NCBI GenBank assembly: GCA_963556195.1
Contig: OY744517.1
Location: 147,548,882-147,612,881 of the forward strand
DNA length: 64,000 bases
DNA from: Sepiola atlantica
Taxonomy: Eukaryota > Mollusca > Cephalopoda > Sepiida > Sepiolidae
Direction: 5' to 3'
Shown: positions 57,546 to 64,000 of the stretch, piece after piece
Layout of the letters: every line of letters begins with the position of its first letter
Numbering within the stretch: position 1 is the first letter of the stretch
Made by a program: the position numbers and the translations under genes
Notes under the pieces: model-generated
What the model was told of the DNA's origin: nothing
Databases searched by the model: none
Seen by the model: the letters and a program-made list of their open reading frames with translations, nothing else

Positions 57546-58061
57546 TTCTAGAATAAAAAGTATTTAATAGATTCTGACTAAAACTTAAATAAAGATTTTA
57601 TCTAAATTAACGAAATTAATTAAAATACATTATATTAATTAAAAGTAATTAAAAATAGTTGAGATAAATTAATTTAACCTGATATAGCCCTGTTCTCAAT
57701 TATATAATTGAGAACAGGGCTATATCAGTTATTTTTTCGAATTGAATCTATTTGGATTCCTCAGCCCATGTCAAGGAAAGTTACGCGCCCAATTGGTCTT
57801 CGTTTAACGATCTTTTTCTAAAACCATCACATAAAAAAATCAGATATCAACAACGCCCGCGCACACAGAAATATCCGGAAAATACACCAAATTGTGTCAT
57901 AAATCAATTAAACTTAAATTAAGATGTTTAAAATATATAATAATAATAATAAAACATGTAATTATTAGGTATTACTTTAAACTCAATTTATCCAGTCTTT
58001 ATACAAAACAAAGACCCTTTTAGAATGTTTTTTGGTCGGTCGTATATAAGAATGTGTGGTT
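57546..58061. other. Stretch without a gene, containing a perfect palindrome
   Basis: AT-rich with the 50-bp palindrome at 57679-57728; otherwise nothing recognised. Confidence 0.5.
57679..57728. repeat. Perfect 50-bp palindrome without spacer
   Basis: CTGATATAGCCCTGTTCTC followed by AATTAT, and then its exact reverse complement; the axis is between 57703 and 57704. It could extrude a cruciform or, if transcribed, form a 25-bp hairpin. Confidence 0.9.
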
Positions 58062-58107
58062 CGCCGAGATCTTTTGGCTAAAATAAAAGTGTAGTATCTG
58101 TTCCGAT
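58062..58107 (+). ncRNA. U2 snRNA 5'-end-like sequence (retrocopy or snRNA-headed repeat)
   Basis: CGCCGAGATCTTTTGGCTAA and then GTGTAGTATCTGTTC match the first ~45 bases of U2 snRNA (CUUCUCGGCCUUUUGGCUAAGAUCAAGUGUAGUAUCUGUUC), including the GUAGUA branch-point-pairing region. Beyond 58107 similarity is lost, apart from a possible GACTGGTATTG (58125-58135), which resembles the 3' stem IV of U2. The following sequence to about 58310 is GC-rich. So this is not a full gene but a truncated retrocopy or the head of an snRNA-derived SINE. Confidence 0.65.
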
Positions 58108-58499
58108 GGATACTGCACCCCATAGACTGGTATTGTCTTGGCCTTCGGGGCTTGATTTACGCCGGTCTTTGGGTTTGTTTTGTGCAGTTCTAGGAGGTCA
58201 GCCCTCCCAGGCTTCGCCTCCCCTCTTTGGGAAGGAGTAAGTTTATTGCTTACTGCCTGAGGCGCCCCTACCGGGGAATGCCGACGGGGCTGCCCAGGCA
58301 ATTTTTAAACCCCACTTTCCCGACCCGACCTTGGGTCACATCTTACTTGTGGGAGTAAGATAAAAACTGGCCTTGTGCCTAACTCCTGGAGAGGAGTAAA
58401 TCAATACTATTGGCTGGCTACTTGAAGAGCAAGTGCAACGCGTTTGTATTGTCGCGTCTGGTTCGAAAAATCAAACGTATAACATGCCCAATCAGTCAC
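58108..58499 (+). repeat. GC-rich body downstream of the U2-like head, with SINE-like tail
   Basis: GC-rich to 58310. Then 58368-58408 reads GGCCTTGTGCCTAACTCCTG and GAGAGGAGTAAAT, close to the shared 3' body of the tRNA-derived SINE family in this window. This suggests a chimeric short element. Confidence 0.4.
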
Positions 58500-58543
58500 T
58501 AACAGTATAACACAGAGACACAGAGACACACACACGCGCGCAT

Positions 58544-58637
<94 letters not shown>
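58500..58637. repeat. (AC)n(TA)n compound microsatellite
   Basis: AC-rich 58510-58577, TA 58578-58637. Confidence 0.95.
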
Positions 58638-58639
<2 letters not shown>

Positions 58640-58799
58640 AAATTGTTCCAGACAGGGCATGAAGCTACTTGATGTAGGGAGATAAAAAGGAAACAAAAAT
58701 ACTACTTCAAGGTCAAAAACAAGCACACAATAAGTGTTAGATGGATATATTATGACCCAGAAAGCAGCAAGCTTTCCCCCTTTGTCAGAAACATCGCTC

Positions 58800-60165
58800 A
58801 TGACATCATTAGGGACAATGACTTAGACTAAGGTTGCTACTTTCTCCTTTTTGTCCCATAGCACTATGTCAGGTTGAACAGTTCCGTTTTTTCTAGATAT
58901 GTAGCTGTAGGGATCGCATAGAAATAGTGGATTGTGTATAACTTATTTCCAACTGTTCTTTCTGGTATATGCTCCCAGGACTTGCTGCTACACTAGATAT
59001 TTAACTTTTTACATATAATCCAGTGAAGATATTTGCACACTCCGTGGTGTTGCATTGTATAGTAGCCATCTCTCAGTATTACCTTACGACTAGATTCAGC
59101 TGGCTCACACTCTCCACTTCTGTGTGACAGAACCTGCATTTGTTATTGTTGCTGAGACCACACATCTTTTTACTGGTATTGGTCATCAAGCCTTGATCTT
59201 GGGCAGCCATTATCATTCTCTCCTGATCATAATGCAGCGAGACTTTTTCAGCCAGTCTACAGAGCCTTCCTTATCTATATATTCCTGAGATAATTTATCT
59301 AGGAAATATTCAGCATGTTGTTGATTGACCCATTCTTCCAGTTTTCTGCAATAGAAAGTTTTGGTGTATTTCTGGCGGCTCTTCCGAACTATTTCCGTGG
59401 CAGGATTGTTTTCCGTTTCTGCCTCATTTGTACGACAGTCATGTACAAAATGTTTGGCAGGTTTTGTGATAGATGTTGTTCTGCTTCCTCTGGTTTCTTG
59501 GTGTTGGCATACCACCATAAAGTTTGGGTTCTGGGAGCTCTTCAGATATTGACCGGTGCTCACAATAGTGGCTCGATGTTGATGATCAATTTCTGAGAGA
59601 CCCATACCTCCTGCTTTTCTTGGTAGATACAGCTTTGGTAGACACTGGTTTCTATACATTACTCTGTACAGTGTCAACATTTTTCTCATTTTAGTGTCTA
59701 GTCTATTAATGTCCTTTTTTGGGCAAACAATAATTCCACAGCTGTATGATATCACTGGCATAGCTAGTTGGTTAATGGCAGTTACTTTGTTTCTGTTTGT
59801 AAGGTGTGGTTTGTAAATTTTTCTAACATGGCGTATATATTTTCTGAATAGTAGAGAAGATTCCTCTTCGGATCTTGAAATCGGAGATTTTTATTGTTCC
59901 ATTAGTGTGGTTTAATGTCATGGTTGTTTGCTACATATTTATATGTACTGCCATGGTTTTCTTGAAGACCGGATGGATCTTATATAGTTCAAGACAGCAC
60001 AGAAGCCATATGTGCGACACACTATGGTATGCCTTTTGGTAATCGATCCACGACATGCTTAGGTTTCTCTGCCTCTTTCTACAGTCCTCGGGAATGGTCT
60101 TATTGATCAACAACTAGTCCTTGGTGCCTAAACACTTCCTCCTGCACCCTGCTTGTTTTTTTTTT
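58800..60165 (-). pseudogene. RLE-class LINE of a third family, internally deleted
   Basis: On the minus strand: AGCRRKCLGTKD and SMSWIDYQKAYHSVSHIW (RT motif A, Asp present) near 60050, LELYKIHPVFKK, and KIRRGIF at about 59870. From there it jumps to MPVISYSCGIIVCPKKDINR, LDTKMRKMLTLYRVMYRNQ and LPRKAGGMGLSEIDHQHRAT (59761-59213 frame, 182 codons), the segment after the RT thumb. The RT region with the YMDD box is therefore missing. Downstream, CRFCH-type knuckle remnants are readable near 59130. An RT followed by this thumb and knuckle is the RLE LINE pattern. It differs from the families at 5455-7943 and 42150-44340. Confidence 0.7.
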
Positions 60166-60421
60166 CAGGTACGCTCCAGTATGTGTGTGTTTAAGTTATC
60201 TTTAAATAATATGTCAAAATATAAGTTCTTATACGGGTGTCTAAATGTACAGCTATTTCAAGACTTGTTTACTTTTAGTTATACAAAATATCAGAAAATA
60301 TAAGAATAGCACTTTTCGTTTGAATAGAGTTTGATAAACAGATATTCAGCAATCGGGGAAGCATGAGAAAAATTATAAAGACAAAAAATACTTTGCTAAT
60401 ATCAGATAAGTTTGTAGACCA

Positions 60422-60545
<124 letters not shown>

Positions 60546-60546
60546 G

Positions 60547-60723
60547 TTTCCACAATCAGACAACGCCCACACAAACTATGAAAGCCACGCCCCGGAAGTT
60601 CTAGATTCGAGTTTCGCCCTCCTTTGGGCTCATCAGCAGAACATATCCGAACTCAGGATTCGAAACTCGAGTTACTTGCATACGAGTCGAGTACTCTGTC
60701 ACTTAGTTGTCTGGTTGTGGAAA
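60547..60723 (-). mobile_element. 177-bp inverted-end repeat carrying a hammerhead, copy 1
   Basis: Ends are an 18-bp inverted repeat with one mismatch: TTTCCACAATCAGACAAC at 60547-60564 and GTTGTCTGGTTGTGGAAA at 60706-60723. TA-rich DNA flanks both sides. The minus strand contains the hammerhead motif at 60607-60670 and a pol III B-box-like GGTTTCGAATC-type segment. A second, internally deleted copy in the opposite orientation is at 60955-61077. No coding capacity; it could be a retrozyme-like or MITE-like element. Confidence 0.6.
60607..60670 (-). ncRNA. Hammerhead ribozyme motif 1 (type III topology)
   Basis: Minus strand: a stem III strand UCGAGU (rc of 60665-60670) is followed by U as residue 17. 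Stem I has partial pairing (GAA/UUC, UCC/GGA with internal loop). Then come CUGAUGA (rc of 60630-60636), stem II GCCC-AAAGGA-GGGC (rc of 60616-60629), GAAA (rc of 60612-60615) and the second stem III strand CUCGA (rc of 60607-60611), whose pairing with the first includes A15.1. All invariant core residues are present. Predicted self-cleavage lies between 60664 and 60663. The stem I base next to the core is weak (U-G then a mismatch), so activity is uncertain. Confidence 0.6.
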
Positions 60724-60954
60724 TAATTATATATATCATCTCACATAAAAAAATAATATTTATTTGCTCGCTGGGTTAGCTTGTTGGATGACATCGTCCT
60801 AGCGAGTATGAAATCCCACTTGTGAGACATCGGCCTCGGTTCTCAGTAGTTGGATGACTACACCCATTGTTGAGAAGAGTAGGTTCATTCCACAGTCGGC
60901 CTTCGCCGCGGTTTCCTTGATCTGCGTTAATTAATAACATTTTCTTGTATGTGG
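60724..60954. other. Spacer between the two inverted-end repeat copies
   Basis: Begins ATATATCATCTCACATAAAA, a segment that recurs at 61119-61140 after copy 2. No gene seen. Confidence 0.45.
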
Positions 60955-61073
60955 CGAGGTAGCTCAGTAGCATAGTACTCGTCTCGCATGCAAGTGACTC
61001 GGGTTTCGAATCATGAGTTCGGATGTGTGTGGCTTTCATGGTTTGTGTGGGCCGCGGCGTTATCTGATTGTGG

Positions 61074-61077
<4 letters not shown>
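60955..61077 (+). mobile_element. Inverted-end repeat, copy 2, hammerhead core deleted
   Basis: In the plus orientation it matches the minus strand of copy 1: TAGTACTCG, CATGCAAGT, ACTCGGGTTTCGAATC and GAGTTCGGAT, then directly TGTGGCTTTCATGGTTTGTG and CTGATTGTGGAAA. The CUGAUGA/stem II/GAAA section of copy 1 is absent. A tRNA-like A-box resemblance (GGCGAGGTAGCTCAGTAGC) and the B box GGTTTCGAATC suggest pol III ancestry. Confidence 0.55.

Positions 61078-61125
<48 letters not shown>
61078..61125. repeat. (TA)n microsatellite
   Basis: 48 bp TA directly after copy 2. Confidence 0.95.
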
Positions 61126-61126
<1 letters not shown>

Positions 61127-61174
61127 TCTCACATTCAAAAATAAATAAATATATATATTAAATAATATTTTACG

Positions 61175-61216
61175 TACGTACGACGTCGTTTCGAGCTTAT
61201 GGCTCTCATCAGCGCA
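61175..61216 (-). ncRNA. Hammerhead ribozyme motif 2 (minimal type I)
   Basis: Minus strand: stem I UGCG (rc of 61213-61216), CUGAUGA (rc of 61206-61212), stem II GAGC-CAUAA-GCUC (rc of 61193-61205), GAAA (61189-61192), and stem III ACG-ACGU-CGU closing with the A of GAAA. Then comes A as residue 17 and stem I CGUA, which pairs with UGCG. All core residues match the consensus CUGANGA...GAAA...UH. Predicted cleavage lies between 61179 and 61178. The short stem III and 42-nt size are those of the minimal type I ribozymes known from Penelope-like elements and animal retrozymes. Confidence 0.75.
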
Positions 61217-61319
61217 GGGAAGTAACAATCTCAGACGATCATAGGGCGCGAACCCGGTTTACAGAGACACATGACTATACGTAACTATATATATATAGTT
61301 AGGTATGGTCATATGTTTA

Positions 61320-61860
61320 TGTATTTGTATGTACAAGATTCACTCCTAAACTAATTAACTGATTATTATAAATTTTGAAAGACATCTGCTAGGCGTAAGG
61401 TCTAAATATGGGCTATATTTAGTTTAATTTAGTTTCATCCAAAGCAGGTAAAAAGGGTTACAAGGCCTTCGTGAACATTCAGGTACCTCCTATTTTTATG
61501 AAATGTCAACAATAAGTATTAAAGATCAATGAATACATATTCCCCAAATATCAGTATATTAAAGGTATTTTAGTGGTGATAATATTAGCACAACGCACCA
61601 TTTAAAAATTTAAATATATCAATTTTGCATTAAATTTGATCCAGTCATTAAACACCAATTTAAAATTCTTCTTAAGCCTCCTTAAACTTAAGCTTTAAAT
61701 TTTAGACATTTTATAGAAATTAAAACATGTAATAGATTTAAAAAATTGGAACAAGAAATCTAGACATAAGGGTTAATTGCATTACATCTTAATTTTCATC
61801 TTCGTAATGAGACATAAATGTGATACAAAGCTGTTCTGATAAGTTTTCCGGTCCTAGGTT
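61320..61860 (-). repeat. Dispersed repeat family D, copy 4
   Basis: Minus strand matches the other copies: TCTAGATTTCTTG, TTAATTTTTAAA-type blocks, GACTGGATCAAATTTAATGC, TAAACTAAATATAGCCC and TCAGTTAATTAGTTTAGGAG. A (TA)n array adjoins its start, as in copy 2. Confidence 0.6.
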
Positions 61861-61873
61861 AGGTATTTTTCTA

Positions 61874-61875
<2 letters not shown>

Positions 61876-61942
<67 letters not shown>
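61876..61942. repeat. (TA)n microsatellite
   Basis: 67 bp TA. Confidence 0.95.
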
Positions 61943-61946
<4 letters not shown>

Positions 61947-61959
61947 CTATTATTATTAT

Positions 61960-62080
61960 TAATATTTCATGTATACATTATAATATTATATGGTGATATT
62001 ATATTGTGTAGAGACTTTCAGTATTTTCTTCAATAGTGCTCAATACGTGAATAGAGCTTAGTAGTATTCTAATAACGTAA
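61960..62080 (+). repeat. Dispersed repeat fragment F, copy 2
   Basis: Matches 26412-26560 (TTTCATGTATAC, TTTCAGTATTT, TTCAATAGTGCTCAATACGT, GAATAGAGCT). It sits directly upstream of the PLE remnants. Confidence 0.5.
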
Positions 62081-62114
62081 ACCCAAAGTCCAATCACCCC
62101 TATTTGAACCGTAA

Positions 62115-62710
62115 AACATATTCCTAGTTCTATCGAATGTAGGCTTAGCAATAATTCTAGCAACGAAAATGTATTTAAGAAGTCAAACAAGATTTTTAAC
62201 ACAGATCTAAAAATAGTGGGTATAATAATATCGAGATTAAATATAGGCAACAGGATACTAATAACTGTAATAAAAATAACAATAGAGGCAGACAAATATC
62301 ATCTGTTGTACACCTCTCTATAACTATATGCTAAAAACTAAACTTGGCGATAAATCCCTAAACCTCATCAGACAAAATATTCAATAAAAAATAATTTAAA
62401 CCCGTCATATAGTTGCTGCGAAAACTTCGAATTGATAATTAAAGTACACAATAACAATAAAACAAACGAGATTAGTTGAGAAAAAGAGGAAAATAAAATG
62501 CGGAAAAAAGTAATCAATATAACAACAATAAATATAACACTAAGAAGAACAATAATAATATAACCACAAGAAATATTAATAAATCAAACTCTAATAGAAA
62601 TTACCCAAATAGAAATAAGAAAGTTAATAATGAAGAGAAAGGCTTTAACTGTAGAACTCGTGCACTTTTCCTACTACAAAATAACTGCTTAGCCAAAGGT
62701 ATCGTTTGTC
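62115..62710 (+). pseudogene. Penelope-like element remnant, copy 1
   Basis: An open stretch reads IPSSIECRLSNNSSNENVF, KKSNKIFNTDLKNSGYNNIE and IKYRQQDTNN, ending in RGR. This is the conserved PLE segment downstream of RT (I-P-x-S-I-x-x-R-L-S ... L-K-N-S-G-Y). After unreadable sequence, 62590-62710 reads RNYPNRNKKV and FNCRTRALFLLQNNCLAKGI, the C-x-C-R...C-L...C-L block that precedes the GIY-YIG endonuclease. The RNIIWFNPP region between them is missing, so the copy is internally deleted. Confidence 0.7.
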
Positions 62711-62714
62711 CAAC

Positions 62715-63500
62715 CACAATATTTTCCAGAAAAATCCCGCTTATTCTTAGCATAAGTCGTAGAATTTCAAGCTTATATTCCAACTCTGACATTTGTAAAC
62801 AGGTCACTCCCGATTACAATAGAGATATCAAACAAAATCAACGATCAAACTTATCATATTCTCACTATTTAACAAGGAAAATCAGAAGAGGAACATTAGT
62901 TGGATCACACCATTTCTCATTAACGTTACACCTAATGAAGATAAATTCTTGAAACTAATAGACACGGATTTGTCTCAACACCACAACTGTCTTTTCAATA
63001 GAAATCCCATAAAAATAGGTTATATCTGCGATAAAGTTAATCTAATCTAATGGACAGTAAATCTGACACCGATTCAGTGCCAATATGTCCATATTGAGCC
63101 GGATATGACTGCCCATGATAGGAAATATATGAAGTAACATCCATTGTTTTCGAGGTCAAGATTGCACTAAATACGCTTAACTCGAAAAGCAACGGTTATA
63201 TGGGTATGACCAAGTGTCATTTTAAATAAGGATTTTACGCACATATCGCATAATTTAGACATGTAGATAAAAGTTCAGCGACAGCACAATCTGGAAGAGC
63301 ATAAGAGTTGAGAAATAATAACATTCAATACACCATCAAACGGAATATATTATCAAATGGAATATATTAGAAGATCCAGAAGGATATAATCCCAAATCAA
63401 AAAATGCAAAACGCACCGCCGAAAAGCTGAGGATTTTAAAATGTATCACCTTATAACCAGACACTTGCCTGAACCTTAAGTCTGAGATTTTTAGGATGTA
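62715..63500 (+). pseudogene. Penelope-like element remnant, copy 2, with GIY-YIG region
   Basis: Restarts at the same point as copy 1: IPLILSISRRISSLYSNSD, TPDYNRDIKQNQRSNLSYSH, then, one frameshift later, RNISWITPFLINVTPNEDKF and LKLIDTDLSQHHNCLFNRNP with IKIGYIC (62890-63040). Further on, NGYMGMTKCHFK corresponds to the GIY-YIG endonuclease core (YIG position reads YMG), followed by FRHVDKSSATA and ELRNNNIQYTIKRNI, then a NPKSKKC-like segment and KSEIFRMYLFIKYLM. Multiple stops. PLEs encode RT plus a GIY-YIG nuclease; RT itself is absent here. Confidence 0.75.
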
Positions 63501-64000
63501 TTTATTCATTAAGTATCTCATGACAAACTGAACCAGAAATTACAGCAGTCGCTAACTCTAGGTTATGGGTTTTGCGTAAATATTGGAGTGTGTAGATATA
63601 CGACCACAGGTTGGCGTAAAGTATGCTCTCGTACTAACTCGCTCAAATATATATTTAATATAAGATATTCATAATAATATTACCTGATTACTAATAGATT
63701 TTTGTGACTCATTTTTATACAAGACTTTATCTTTATATAACACACTTTTCATATTACACAATTCTTTTCTATACAAAAGCTCTTTATTGTTCAAGTTCAG
63801 TTATAAATTATACTGCTGTAAATTTAAGAATATATTAACTGAAATTTCATGGATTACCAATGAACTGAAAGAAATACTTTATATAATAATTAAGTAGGTC
63901 ACGGATGTGTGCACTCACTGCGTACGATTTTACGTACATATGGCATGGGCAATATTTTGTGCAAAACTCATGTTTCAGGTAGTTAGCAATTCATTTAGTA
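63501..64000. other. AT-rich stretch, nothing recognised
   Basis: No gene, RNA or repeat boundary supported. Confidence 0.5.

Noticed and set aside
62345..62365. CTGATGAGG on the minus strand as a hammerhead core
   Set aside because: No stem II hairpin followed by GAAA is present downstream.

Overview
The window reads as intergenic, repeat-saturated DNA from a lophotrochozoan animal, most likely a cephalopod such as an octopus. This is inference: the sequence is AT-rich, carries more than twenty long (TA)n arrays, and holds a mixture of jockey-like LINEs, restriction-like-endonuclease (RLE) LINEs, Penelope-like elements (PLEs), tRNA-headed SINEs, a Ty3/gypsy element and a mariner-type element. 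No convincing host gene is visible. Most open frames are shadows of microsatellites or pieces of mobile elements.

Layout. 1-5.4 kb: an unrecognised ORF, a zinc-knuckle remnant, a PLE 5' piece with a hammerhead-like fold, and a tandem duplication. 5.5-8.1 kb: a minus-strand RLE LINE abutting a (TTA)n tract. 8.5 kb: a CAT/CAC array. 9.2-11.7 kb and 21.4-23.7 kb: two copies of one unclassified repeat family in opposite orientation. 12.4-13.1 kb: a jockey-like reverse transcriptase (RT) fragment. 13.7 and 20.4 kb: SINEs. 16.1-16.5 kb: a LINE with an inverted 5' part. 18.3-18.8 kb: a doubtful exon-like region. 27.1-29.3 kb: two further RLE LINE copies joined through TAA microsatellites. 29.36-34.38 kb: a complete LTR retrotransposon with identical LTRs and a 5-bp target duplication. 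36.2 and 37.8 kb: inverted-repeat elements. 40.5-41.0 kb: an interstitial telomere-like array inside an inverted repeat. 41.7-44.3 kb: two decayed LINEs. 46.1 kb: a solo LTR. 47.7-49.0 kb: an apparently intact mariner-type transposon. 52-57.5 kb: several jockey-like pieces. 58.1 kb: a U2 snRNA-like head. 58.8-60.2 kb: another RLE LINE. 60.5-61.2 kb: two hammerhead ribozyme motifs. 62.1-63.5 kb: two tandem PLE remnants with a GIY-YIG region.

How it fits together. Two elements look young. The Ty3/gypsy copy has 224-bp LTRs with no difference that I can see, but its first frame lacks a recognisable capsid region and its pol frame breaks at a run of six T. The mariner-type copy has perfect 30-bp ends and one uninterrupted transposase. 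The most unusual material is at 60.5-63.5 kb, where two different self-cleaving hammerhead folds and tandem PLE remnants lie within 3 kb. Telomere-like CCCTAA sequence lies between inverted repeats at two separate places.
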